Assembly (NCBI GenBank): GCA_945643635.1
Contig: CALZFC010000020.1
Span: forward strand, 4,353,501-4,417,500
DNA length: 64,000 nucleotides
Source of the DNA: Allodiplogaster sudhausi
Taxonomy: Eukaryota > Nematoda > Chromadorea > Rhabditida > Diplogasteridae
Direction of reading: 5' to 3'
Shown: positions 36,501-47,825 of the stretch, piece by piece
How the letters are laid out: every line of letters starts with the position of its first letter
Numbering within the stretch: position 1 is the first letter of the stretch
The notes under the pieces: model-generated
Told to the model about the DNA's origin: nothing
Seen by the model: the letters and a program-made list of their open reading frames with translations, nothing else
The model's database searches: none
Position numbers and translations under genes: made by a program

Positions 36501-36971
36501 TACTCGGCTCTCATGGCGGAACTCGGAGAGAAACCGGCCGGAGGAATGGGACAGCAGAGCGGCAGCCCGGCCGGAGGAGGCTTCCGTGGAGGAGGAGCCC
36601 CTCGTGGTCGTGGAGGGTACCAACGAGGCGGCGGCTTTGGCGGCATGATGCCTCCCCCTCCTCTCTTCCCGCCCCCTCCCTTCCCGGGCACCACTCAGAC
36701 ATCGACTGGCTCAGCTACCTCCATGGCCTCATCGACTGGCGGATACTCGACGGGCCCGGCCGGGTACGGTGGGACCGGTGGGTACTACCAAGGAGCAGCC
36801 AGCTATGGGGCGGCCGGTTGGGGAGCATGGGGAGGAATGCCAGTGCCAGTCCCTCCCCCTCCCCCGTCCATTGGCGGCTTCCCTCCTCCGCCCCCGCCCC
36901 CTCCTGTCCCCCAACCGGATCTTTCTGCCCTTCTTGCTCCCCCAGCACCTCCACCCCCTCCCCCAGAGTAA
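33527..36971 (+). CDS. SF1: Splicing factor 1 / branchpoint-binding protein
   Basis: Ten exons (33527-33662, 33720-33982, 34042-34114, 34178-34342, 34641-34716, 35318-35470, 35570-35716, 35826-35955, 36112-36186, 36267-36971) give 640 aa. A long RS/RD-rich N-terminal region comes first, as reported for fly and C. elegans SF1. Next is the U2AF65-binding ligand motif (KKRERKSRW), then the helix hairpin (EPVYDSNGKRLNTREVR) and the KH-QUA2 RNA-binding domain (NFVGLLIGPRGNTLKSLE). Two CCHC zinc knuckles follow (CSNCGSEEHKTWEC, CTACGGAGHIAKDC), then a Gly/Pro-rich tail ending in polyproline. SF1 binds the branchpoint before U2 snRNP. The ATG abuts taatttag; PPIE ends 251 nt upstream. The short exon at 34042 and the start of the 34178 exon are the least certain. 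Confidence 0.95.
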
Positions 36972-37625
36972 CCGCTACTGCTTTTCTAACGCTCCCGACT
37001 ATTCCAGCTCACACCCGACACAAATTTTCATCTGCAACTCCCGTTATTTTTCACACTCCAGGAGTGATACAGCTCTCGCGATTTATTCCTTCTAAATGGT
37101 TTGTTAAGAATTTCATTTATTTATTAATGTCGCTCGTATTTGAGTAGAGTTGTTCTCTTTTTGTTGGTGATAATCTCATACCTATAAAGTTATTGTCAGG
37201 AAAGAAGTGTTTGTGAAGAAACAAAAGACATGAAAGAGAGAAAATTGATGTGTTATTCACTAATTGTAAGTGGTCACGCTTGTAAGAAGGGCGTTCACTG
37301 CTGGTTGGGTCAGGGTGAAACAGAGGAATGCAGTGTTGTTCTGTGGAGAGGAGGAGGCGTGGGTGGGGCTGGGAAGGGGCAGAGATGACCTGACTTGAAG
37401 AAGAATATGGAGAAGATGACAAGCATCCATCAGCTGAGGGAATGTCTAGAGAGGCCAAGTGGAGAACAGGAAGAAGATGAGAAGATCAACGAGTCAAAGT
37501 TATCATCGGGTTGTCAAAAGGGGTAGTGAAAGATCATCGGTTTGTCAAAGAAGTGAGAAAGAGAGAGAAGAAGAAGAAGAGGAGGAAGTAGGTAGTTCAG
37601 CGGGCGCCATTTTTCAATAGTACTC
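36972..37625. other. Spacer after SF1
   Basis: SF1 3' flank and a purine-rich stretch (37545-37600). No supported gene on either strand. Confidence 0.45.
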
Positions 37626-38139
37626 ATGTCGGCTGTCCTTGTGCTGCTGACAACGCTTTCGGCGCTCACCGCCGCACTTGGTACGATTACTTTCTTCTTG
37701 TGAGAGATCATCAAGGTATGAGTTATATCTACCAACTTAAAAAAAGAATAACATGAATAATTGTGTAATGACTCTGCAGCGGAGAGTTGTCCCGGGAATG
37801 ATAAGTTCGGTGGTCGCTGCGGCAATGGAGGGAAGTGCCCGTTCGGCTTCGTCTGCACTCCGAATCGACTCTGCTGTCCCTGCATGCACGGGCAGAGCCA
37901 AGGTACTATCTTCAGTTCTCTCATAAATTTCTTTATTTATATGTTCTTTCCTTATCAGTAGAAGGGGATTAGCTGACATAATCGGCATTTCATTAATTGG
38001 CTCTTTCTTTCTTGAATATCATTTTTCTCTATCTGTCTCTCCCCTTTTCTCTATTTTTGTCTCGACAGATTCGTTATATGAAAGGTTGGGAGAGCAGCAA
38101 GAAGTGCTTCGTCTTTCCCTTCATTCTGCGACATATATT

Positions 38140-38181
<42 letters not shown>

Positions 38182-38751
38182 TCGTTCTCTCACTCCTCTC
38201 TCTCACTCTCTGTTTCTCCCCCTCTCTCTATTCCTCTTCTCGCAGGCTTCTGCAAGTTCGGTCACTGCGATGCCCCTGACCTGATGTGCGAGCCTGGCAG
38301 CGTGAGTTGCTGTTATCGAATGCCACTCGCTGCGTGGAAGGGCGAGAAATCATCGTCATCTTCGAAGAAATCGGATAAATCGGAAGATGAAGCTGTGGTG
38401 GACCCTCACTTTGACGCCGTCCGCATCCGTCCCCGCCAGAACCCGCTGAAGAAGCAGCCGTATGAACAACTCGTAGATGAAGATCTCATCCGTTCCGTCT
38501 CCTCGGACATCACTGCGATGGCAGCAGAGCAACACGCAGCAGCTGCCGCTTCTTCCCATCCCGTCCCCGTCAGCCGAGTTACGCCTCCAATTATCGTAGT
38601 CGAGGTCGACCCGAATGCCAAGCCACGCGACATCGAAGACTTCCTCGAGCCTCCCGAGGTGCAGCCCGACCTCGTCCGGATCAGACCGCACTCCAAGCAG
38701 CAACTGGACAAGCCCATCGATCAAATATTTGCGAGGCGCAGATTGTTGTAG
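37626..38751 (+). CDS. Secreted cysteine-rich protein with a long charged tail
   Basis: Three exons (37626-37680, 37780-37902, 38246-38751) give 227 aa. A clear signal peptide (SAVLVLLTTLSALTAAL) precedes about 65 residues with eleven cysteines in two related halves (CPFGFVCTPNRLCCPC and CKFGHCDAPDLMCEPGS-x-CC). This is the spacing of small secreted EB/WAP-like nematode modules. The remaining ~135 residues are charged and Pro-rich, with RIRP twice (AVRIRPRQ and LVRIRPHS). No enzyme motif is seen. It is probably an extracellular or cuticle-associated protein. The family is not recognised; exon joins are in frame and the reading is likely right. Confidence 0.72.
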
Positions 38752-39690
38752 AATTGTTGTATAACAGTGCCATTTCTGCTTTCACTATTCGCCTTCTTAG
38801 TCTATGAATCTTTGCTCCTCCCATTCCAACCCTTCTTTCCATTAACTTCAATTCTATCATGTTTAACACCGTCTCGTATTTGTATGTATAATAGTATCTT
38901 ACGGCATCAACCAAATCATTTCTAATAACTGCTTAAAACTGGCTTTTGCACGGACGGAAGAATTTTCACAGACTTTTCAGTTCTTTTTTTCCATTTGCTG
39001 TGTAAGAATCCATGTGATCTCTCACCATTCCCTTTCTCCTTCCAAATTGTACTTTGTTATGTTCGCCAGCTCGTGTCCGACACGGTAAACGAAGTCAGAC
39101 GGCATATGATGAAGTGTTTGCCAGACAAGAACGAGTTTGTGGATCAAGACAAGAACAGACGAGTCTTTATTGAGGGAAGCGCGCGAGTTTCCTCGAATCG
39201 TCAAGAGGGTGAATGCCTTTGATCTTTTAAGGCTTCCTACGTTAACGTTCTCATTCGGGAACATCCACGTTGCTGCCTGAGCTCGACTCCAAGGCGGGCT
39301 CTTCGTTTTCTTTCTTAAATGGGTTAGTTCTAAACAACATTGGAAATACAGCATCGCCCACGAGCCAGGGAATACGGCTCGAGCATCAACGGCCCTAGAT
39401 AAATTAAAAATCGTAGAAATAATTAATCTTGGCAATTTGCAGCTCGAGCCGGCTCCTGGGCGATGCTGCACGTATACAAAAGAGATCATAATTGTAGGGG
39501 TAAAACACAGACCTTTGCCTTCGAGCCCTCCCCATTCTCCGGCTCCTGCAACAATGTCTGAAAATGAACTTCTGTTGATAAAAATGATATCGACACTCGG
39601 GAGACTACTTTTTCAGGCCACATTTAAAGAGAGTGCGAAGAATAGATTGCAGATGATATGATTTAATTGCGATGGAAGGAGGTGGCATGC
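38752..39690. other. 3' region of the unknown family copy A, with a hairpin
   Basis: 39000-39230 is recognisably related to 54380-54600 at the other copy (shared gccagacaag and tggatcaagacaag), so this is duplicated 3' sequence of that family. An inverted repeat (cagcatcgcccacgagcc near 39351, complement near 39458-39475) looks like a later small insertion. The last exon of copy A was not identified. Confidence 0.5.
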
Positions 39691-41679
39691 CTTCTTCTCA
39701 GTGAGAAGGGATGTGAGACTCCGGTTCTCGTCGTGGTCCTCTTCCTTTGCTTTGGCTTGTGGCTGAATGGACAAGAATTAGAAAAGAATATTAAATTGCT
39801 GTTTAAAATGCACCCGATCTCTCTAACATTCACGCCGCTCGATCCTGCCGAATTCTTCGCATCCTTCGCGCCGCAGCCAGCTTCGGACGGCGCTGAAATT
39901 ATCAACATTGCAATATTTCCAGCCAAACAGTTCAATTAATAAATTAGTAGATGCAGTATTTGTCAGAAAGAGAGCGAGAGAGAGAGAGGAGAGAGAGATA
40001 AAGAGAGAGAGAGACGCGCCCTGATTCTCATTCGTAATCTTCTTCTCCTTGTCGTCCTTGACGTTGTCTGTCCTCTTCTCCGCATTCTTTTTCTCTTGTT
40101 TCTTTATTGCCAACTCGGCTTCCACTTCCCTCGAAGCAGTGAATGTCCTGCTATCGTCGTCTTTCTCTGGCTTCTTCGCCTTCTTCGCAGCCTCTTCCTT
40201 CTTCCTTTTCTCTTCGTTCTTCTTCAACATCTCTGCTTCCACTTCTTTCGATGCCGTGAATGTTCTGTCGCTGTCGTCGTCCTTCTCCATCAGCGGTGGC
40301 TTAAAAGTTCTTTTAAAATATAAATTTCGTGCTTGCATTAATAAATAATAATAATAAATTTTCATACAAAGGTGCTGCTCTCTCTCCTTCTCCCTCTCTC
40401 TCCCTATCCCACTCCCTCTTTCCTCTCCCTCTTTCTCTCTCCCTCTTTCTCTCTCCCTCCCTCCCTCTTTCTCTCTCTCTCTCTTTCTCTCTCTCTCTCC
40501 CTCTCCTTCCCCCTTTCTCTCCTCTCTTTTTCTCGATCTGCCTTTTGCGCAGGAGGTGCGTTCGATTTGACGGCGGGTTTTGCTGCTTCGTAATCAGATT
40601 TCGCATCTTCGTGCGTCTTCATGACGTTGTGCTCAGCGACCTTCCCTTCTGCGATTTCTTTCTAAAGAAAAGAATTCGATGCTTTAGTTTGACTACAACT
40701 ATTGTTCATTATTTTGAAATCAGAATTATCAGATATAAACAAATGTATACATTATTTGTTTGAGTGTATGGAAGAACTATTTTCCACAAGCCAAAGAGAA
40801 CCTCGTGCGGAGTGAGTTTCTTTCTCCTGGGAACGATGACTGTCGTTGCTCCAGTGGTCGTGGCGCCTCCTGACGGAATCTGCAAATAGGAATGAGAGTG
40901 AAAACGAGTCAAATAAAGAAATAGCAAGCTGCTTTAAATAGAATAATTAAAATAATATATGTTTAATCTCTTCAAATGAAGATTCATGTGTGCATATCTT
41001 ATTCATGAACCTTTCGCGGTTTCGGCTTCTGCTCGGCAGGCGAATTCCTCGTTCGCTTCTCAGGCGTTGGCTGGCGCAACTGTTTCTGGCGCGAGAGTTT
41101 ACGGCGTGGTTGTTGGGGAGGGTTTTGAAATGGGTCGTCGTCCACGACCTCCTCGGACTCTCCCTCCACCTCCTTCATTCCTTCCATCCGCTGCTTTGGC
41201 CTTCTCCGACTGCCTGGTGGCTTCTGATGGGAGCCTCTTTTATTGTGGTGGCGCTTCTTTCGGCTGCGCCGCTTCGGGTGGCTGGGAAGGTGAGGCGACT
41301 GAAAGCAAATGCTATTGGCATTATTCCAATTACGTAGACCCTCTGATTACGTTGAACAAATTGGACTAGAAGGATGATAAAGAGAAGAGACCTGGCGGAG
41401 TTCGATGACAAAGGGTTGGCCGTTGGCGGAAGGGCCTGGCTCCGTGCCTTCTCCATTCTCCGAATTCTCCGTCCCAACGCCTGGGTCGTTCTGCGCAGTC
41501 TTTTTCTTTTTCTGCAAAGAAAGTCGAAAGATCTTGAGATGTTTTCTAATAAATATTCATGCACTATAAATGTTTACAAACAAAAGCAGATCTCATTTCA
41601 CAACCTTCGAGCAGAAGACGAGGAAGAAAGGCAGAAGAGTGGCGGCAGAGATGAAAAGAGAGACGTTGTACGACAGCAT
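39691..41679 (-). CDS. Unrecognised membrane-anchored charged protein, copy A (3' end unresolved)
   Basis: Eight minus-strand exons join in frame: 41605-41679, 41392-41511, 41011-41271, 40802-40879, 40542-40661, 40020-40299, 39828-39892, 39691-39762 (357 codons; terminal exon not found). An N-terminal hydrophobic segment (SLFISAATLLPFFLVFC) is a signal anchor or signal peptide. An Arg-rich segment, the conserved PTPEKRTRNSPAEQKPKP and IVPRRKKLTPHE follow, then KTHEDAKSDY. Two copies of a D-D-D-S-x-R-T-F-T-A-S-x-E-V-E-A-E motif stand in a Lys/Glu-rich coiled-coil-like region. No family is recognised. Three introns (after 40542, 40020, 39691) appear to start with GC. Copy B at 54.6-56.4 kb is its paralogue. 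Confidence 0.65.
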
Positions 41680-41903
41680 CTCCAGAGAAGAGAGAAAGTC
41701 GACCGTCTATCGGTAGTAAAAGGTAGTGAAGTAAGAACTCTAGTTTAAAGGATTTTGCTCCTCCCCATTTTTGCCCATGGGTGAATTGAAAGGACTACAA
41801 GAATTTGCCAAGCAAGTGCAGTGTCAAATGGCTTACTATTGAATATGGAAATCTGGAGAGGTAACATAAAAGAGCGAAGATACCTTCAGTCCATTCATCT
41901 GAA

Positions 41904-44900
41904 ATGCCGTTTTCCACGAAGATTGGTCAACTCTGGGGCAAGGTTACCAGGATCAGAAACGAGAGGACTCCAGAGATATCAGGTTTATAGTTAATCAATA
42001 ATACTATTTGCTGGTGATCAGTCAAATCATTTTCTCTGGTGCTGTTTCAAATGAAAAGTATATGAAAGATGATGATCTTTTGGAAATAAATTTTTTTTTA
42101 ATCTTTGAAGGTTCTTCGGAAAATCGGAAGGAAGAAGCAAATCATGAAGTGGGCGAGAAGTCCAAAATCATTGAACCGAAGATGGATCTTGTCGATGAAA
42201 ATCATCCACAAATGGATTCAACAAGTCTGCAAAAGAAAAAAATTAAATTCTTTTTTAATTACACTTAAATTTCTATTTTATTTTTAAACAAAATTAAGCT
42301 GGAGAAATAAAGAGACTGAAAATGGATGAAGTCACTGTCACCAAATTAGCACATTGAAGACAAAAGTTGCCTTGTTTGTTATGGAGCATACATACATACA
42401 TGCACATATGTACTGTATGTATGTACGTATAGGATGTATATATGTATGTATTTATTTCCAATTTTTTTTTTTTACAAAATTATCTCTTTTAGATCCGCCC
42501 GAAGTTGCGAACGAGGACGACCTTTCGCGAAGCACCGTCGAACAAGAAATGGCAGTGTTGAAGGGAGAGGCTCGACTCACACAGAGCGAGGAGGCTTGTT
42601 CCCTTCTTCCATCCATAATTATCTTTCTCGTCTTATAGACCAAGGCATTCGCTGCTCTCTCGCGTTCTCCTCTCACAAAGGCAGAGATAGTCAGTGTAGA
42701 ATAGTTCAAGTGCATGGATTACATTGAAAACATCTTCTCAATAGATCCTGAGACTTCCTACTTCGCCCTCTGCTCCCTCTCTTGTCGATACACTCTCTCG
42801 CCTGCCGTTTCCCGTTTTTTTTTCTTCTCTGGGGGCTCAATTCCTCGTTTGCTCTCTTCCTCTGCGTCTTTGTCAGCGATGGGCCCAGTGCTAGGAAGAC
42901 CGGAGAAACAGGAGAGTCTCTGGTTGAAGAAGAAGTTGCAACAACAACAACAACTGAAGATGTTGTCTTTAAGGTGCGATGCTACACTTATCCTGTTGTC
43001 GATGTCACCGAAAAAATGCATGCACCAGTCTATTTGATGAATGTCTTCTGAATATTCGTTCTTCTCTCCCTCCAGGGCTGGATAAATTGGCAAGTAGACC
43101 CAGAGCGCCCGACACGCGCTGGCTTCAGCTCTTCCTCTTGTCGCTGCGTCCTTGCTCGTCTCGAAGGGAAGACACTGAGGTATTTGCTCTTTTCTTCTTC
43201 ATTAATTAGCTTCTTTCAATTTCTAGCTGTTAGTATTCTAATTAATTTGCCTAATTATATACATACGTAATTAATTTACTTCATTTTCAGAATTGTTCAG
43301 ACTTCCCGCAACGTCGCCCCGCAAGCAATCCACTCCGAGATTCTGGTATCCTCAGCACTTACGAAGAGTCAAGAGGAATACGACCTGACTAATTCAAGGG
43401 TTCGTTTAAGCAACAGGCAGACTACAGTATCTCCCCCCCCCTTACGAAGGTGTCTCTCCGCCCGCGTCGTCTGGCTGTGAATCGGTGGTGGTCTCGCAAG
43501 TATCCGATCTGCGTGCAGCTGGGCAGTCCAGATCTGCCTGGAGGAACAGCGACCACGCCAAGCTGTCAGACATGCATTTTGCATCGATCTCATCAAGTGG
43601 GCCAAAATGATAATTGCAAGCAAAAGTTGTATGAATCCACTTGAGGCTTTGACTCAACGAGTACCTCGGAATCTCTCTCCGATGGTGAAGGGGTCAGCTT
43701 TTCAGAATGCCATTCAAAATACTAAGAAATATAATGAGGTGCAATGTGTAATTTACGATTTGCAGCACCCAGGAGCAGTTGAGAAGAAGAAGAAGAAGAG
43801 GGACAACAAGAGACGCCTCATTCTCTACGCCCGCTCCAGTCGAGAAAAGGAGTGCTGGTTTCATCTGTACGACCACATTTTCATATCAGTATTTCCTTTT
43901 TAATGACTGTCGAGAGAAATGCCCCAGGCTTCGCGAAGCATCGTCCCATTCCTCACCACAAAAGAGTCCACTGGAGGGAGCGGCGGAAGCAGACGATGAA
44001 CGCAGCAAATACCACAAGAATCGTAGCGAGTTTGCGAAGTCAGTCCTGTTGGACTGACTTCGCAAACTCGCTACGAAACTCGCTTTTGGTTGCTATTTCA
44101 AGTCTTTCAGAGTTATGGCGAGTGTGCTGGGGGTTGAGTCACTCAAGACTACGGTAGAGACAAGAACTGAAGACGAGCAGAGACAGGCTGGCGAGGAAAG
44201 GGCCAAGGCAATCTCAATGGATCTGAGCTCATACAAGTCAGACGGAGAATGGGCTAGACGAAAATCGAGAAATAGAGAGAGAGACAGAGAGAGAGAGAGA
44301 CTGAATCGTGTGATTGAGAGAGAGAGAAACGAGTGAAAGAGATAGAATCACTACTTTCTACATTGAGATGGCAGCCAGGTGATGCGCGCGAGTCGAATGC
44401 GGATATCCTTGCAGCTGCGAATGGAGTAGTCGCGAGGTCTGCCATGAGAATGAAGAATAGCCACCAGACACTCTGCTGAGTTCCTTCAGAATCTGCTTCG
44501 ACCTTTGCCGAGACGGCCACTGGAGTGACGTGATCAAGCAGAAGCTGCAGGCGAAGCTCTCGACCATTCCAGTTAGCTGTCGTCCAATGTCTTTTCATCT
44601 TCCAAGCCTGAAGTCTGCAGCTGCCCTCCTTCATCGACGGTCTTTCTCTGTCTTCCCTCGATCTCGGAGTGGTCTCTCCCCTCCTCGTCCACATCGACCC
44701 TCCCCACGTCGACGACTGGGGCCTCTGGGTCGACTGCTCTGTTCGTCCATGCCGTGAGCTATGCAAGTTGAAAGAATAAGTTTGAGGTCAAATACGACGG
44801 AGGCGTGAGCTTCACGATAGAAACTCGTGTCAATCTGCTCAAGCTGCGCACTGAAGAAGCGAAGGTTCAGTCGAGTCGTGAATTTGGGTTCCTTGGAGTT

Positions 44901-46353
44901 GTGCCAAAATGTCTTGAGAATTATATGTATTCGGAAAGAAAAACAATTCTAGGAAGGAGAAGTTTCTAAGAAGAAAATGGAGAATGAAGAGTCTGAGGCG
45001 GACTCGCCGGTGGAACAGTCAGTTTGCCTTGCTCCGTCTCCAATCAGTTCGAAAGCAATGTCGTAACCAAAAGTCGAAACAAAAAGTCAAATAGAATTAA
45101 TTCCCAGGTCAGCCGAGGAAGAGCCAAGCAGCAAGTTGCTTAAAGGAGGTCCGAGGCGAATAAATAGTGTCTTGTTTTTTTCGCCTTATTTGGTCGGGTT
45201 GTGCTAGAAACATTGATTGCAAACGTCCCGAAGTGACAAAAACCTTCATGCCCTGAGGAAACTAACACTGTTTTCTACTTTGAATTCCCAAATATTTTAT
45301 TTTCCCGCCATTTTCAAAAACTTTTGACAGAGCAATGCTGTGGCCGCTTAGGCCAACCGAGTCATGACCATGAATTACATACATATGGTGCGCGCAAACA
45401 ACATTGGCCGGGTTTTTCTTCACACGTAGCCTCACCTCGCAGTGGTGCAAACCACAAGTTTCTGGGGAGAGAGGCAAGGGGCAGTAGCACCATTTCTTTT
45501 GATTCTTTCCTCCGTACTTTTTATCATTCCGTCCAAATCCGTCAGGGACTTCGTGGTAGGAGTTTTTCCCTTAAGGCCTCCTTTAATCTCGTGAAGCGAG
45601 CTGCCAGGTCAAAGCTCTTCCAGAAGGCGCCAAATTTTCCAAGGTGCTTTCGGCGACTTGGTTCCTGTCGTTGAATTTATGGCCAACTTGAATGTGTTAA
45701 GAGATTGTTAGAAATATTTTAAGATACATATGTAGCAGACGAAAGGATGTTTAGATGATGGCGGGGCTGGCGGAGACGCGACTTCTGCTGGTGGTGGATG
45801 TAGAGCTGCTCGAAGGCACACTCACTCTCAATCTCCCCCCGCCTCCCAGCGACCGTATCTGGTGATGCCTTTCTGTTCTGGCGGTTGTTGATGAAGATTC
45901 TTCATTTTTTTTGTTCTGGGAACAATTCCTTCGTTCAGGTACGGATTTCGACGCCCGCCAGTTGTCTCGATTCGTGCGGTTCCCCAGGTAAGGCTGTGTC
46001 GAAGCCAAACCCTCCCTTTCTCGATGATGCCGATTTCTTCTCTCTCGACTAACTCCTCCCCACACACACTCTATCCCTTTCTCTCTCTCTCTCTCTCTCT
46101 CTCGCTCTCTCTCTCTCCATCTTTCTTTCTTTCTTCTTTTTTCTCTCTGCTCTCTTCTCTATCGCAGGTAGGAGAGCGACCGGTGGACTGGACGAGAGTT
46201 TTGGCGTCAGTGAGAGCGCAGCGAACAATTGACTCTATTTTGGGTTTCGGTCTGGGATGTATGTATGTGGTGACTTTCCTAGTTCTACTTGTAAGTCATC
46301 CCCCAGGGTGTCCTTGGTGTCCATCGCGGGAAAATATAATTACAAGGATTTGA
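41904..46353 (+). CDS. TEX2-like SMP-domain lipid-transfer protein
   Basis: Exons that join or align well: 41904-41982, 42111-42224, 42493-~42590, 42877-42973, 43076-43179, 43291-43399, ~43766-43888, 44490-44571, 44621-44728, 44781-44864, 44953-45021, 45118-45173, 45560-45643, 45755-45861, 45939-45987, 46168-46290 or to the stop at 46351-46353. After an acidic N-terminus comes a PH-like region (GWINWQVDPE, WWSRKYPICVQL, RRLILYARSSREKECWF). The SMP core follows (FDLCRDGHWSDVIKQKLQ, LPSFIDGLSLSSLDLG, DDWGLW, then FEVKYDGGVSFTIET), then KLFQKAPNF, LNLPPPPSDRIWYGFRRPP and a C-terminal hydrophobic helix. TEX2/Nvj2 proteins move lipid at ER contact sites. The joins around 42590-42877, 43400-43766, 43889-44490 and 45643-45755 are unresolved. 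The last exon ends at a perfect donor (GTAAGT) or reads on to a stop. Confidence 0.72.
44022..44075. repeat. Perfect 25-bp palindrome, 4-nt loop
   Basis: 44022-44046 and 44051-44075 are exact reverse complements separated by TGTT. It stands in or next to a likely TEX2 exon and introduces a stop in the open frame that enters it. Confidence 0.92.
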
Positions 46354-47447
46354 AGAAATTGTTATGGTGAATGCTTTATCACCTTTTGGTTCACATTACT
46401 GTATTTTCGGTGATCGCCCTTCTTTAAGAATCTAGTCAACAAGAGCCTTCCGGCTTTATCTATACATTCGATCAACTGCTAGATTTTCAAAAGAATTAAA
46501 GTGCAATTCACTTAAAGAAGGGCGATCACCGAAAATACAGTAATGTGCGTTCAAACGTACAAATATTTCGAACGGAAGTCCGTTTAATTACTCAAAAATG
46601 TACGGTAGACTAGGAATGTGCGTGTGTTTTTTGAAGCGGGTTGTTATTGCTGTTATACCAATTTGATAATGTTTTGCGTAACAAGAATTTATAAAAACAT
46701 TTTCTAAAACAAATGAACCAAAAGGTGATAAAGCATTCACCATAACAATTTCTTCAAATCCTTGTAATTATATTTTCCCGCGATGGGTACGTGGCCGTGA
46801 AGTTGGGATTCTGCCGATGAGTTCTGCTTTTTCCCTGGCACACCAATCACAAATTCATTCAAAATTTGCATTTTAAAGTTCATTATACTTGAATATGGAA
46901 CTTTCTTGTACATTTTCATATACATATTCTTTTTCTGCATGCCCCAGACTATTCGAAAATAACTAAGATGGTTCATTTATCGTCAATGACTTTTCGGTGA
47001 TCGCCCTCCTTTAATGAGTAGCGAATATTCAGATTTCGCGACATGGGTGAAAATTTGCAAATCTATCCATGCAAATTAGAACTTTGCAAATTTGATCAAC
47101 GCTCAAAAGTAAATTAGAGCTCTCTAAAGTATCCTTAATGGTCCGAAAAATGCAACACTGACTAGACATTTGGAATGGCCAAAGTTACTGAGCAACTTTT
47201 ATGGAGGGTCTCTGGCATAAAAAAGGGGGACACGAAAAGAGGGTATCTCAGCCTTCAGGGTTCTAGACTCAGCTCGACGCCCACTGAACTTAGAGCTATA
47301 GAATGTAACGTAGGAAAAACGGAGCAAAACGTTACGGCACCCTGGGGGATGACTTACAAGTAGAACTAGGAAAGTCACCACATACATACATCCCAGACCG
47401 AAACCCAAAATAGAGTCAATTGTTCGCTGCGCTCGCACTGACGCCAA
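46201..47447. repeat. Inverted duplication of the TEX2 terminal exon around a nested foldback
   Basis: 46201-46310 (most of the last TEX2 exon plus its GTAAGT donor) is repeated inverted at 47338-47447 with one mismatch. Between lie two exact inverted pairs: 46321-46393 with 46714-46786 (73 bp) and 46392-46428 with 46511-46547 (37 bp). A third partial copy of the inner unit (cggtgatcgccctcctttaa) is near 46995. The right-hand exon copy lacks an intact 5' part and is a pseudo-exon. Confidence 0.88.
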
Positions 47448-47825
47448 TACTAAGAACTTTCGCAAAAAAAGAGAAAATTTTTTCTTACATGTAATTTCTC
47501 AACTTCTATTTGACCCTGGGCCGGGAGCCAAAAGTCGGCATATATTTTCGCGCGGAGAGCGTGAAGATCCTTCTGATCCCCGAAAAGCATGCGAAGCAAG
47601 GGTAGCCTACTTTCTTTTACAATTTTTATGATATTTATTTACCTTACATTTTTTTGTTGCATTTTGTTCTTCATTTCTGATAATGAAATGCCAAGTCTGA
47701 TATTTGTCATTTGTTATTGAAAACGAGTAGTCTCACCCGCACTTTATTGCGTGCTTTGGATAGGAGAGAAGAGCAGAGACGCAGGAGTGAAGAAGAGAGG
47801 AAGGGGTGGGGCTTCTTCGACTGCT
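47448..47825. other. Spacer between the foldback region and PP1-like gene
   Basis: AT-rich; no gene seen. The 3' UTR of the minus-strand phosphatase should lie here. Confidence 0.4.

Noticed and set aside
47199..47465. Minus-strand ORF with a TEX2-like helix as a separate gene
   Set aside because: It is the inverted copy of the TEX2 terminal exon without its 5' partner exons.
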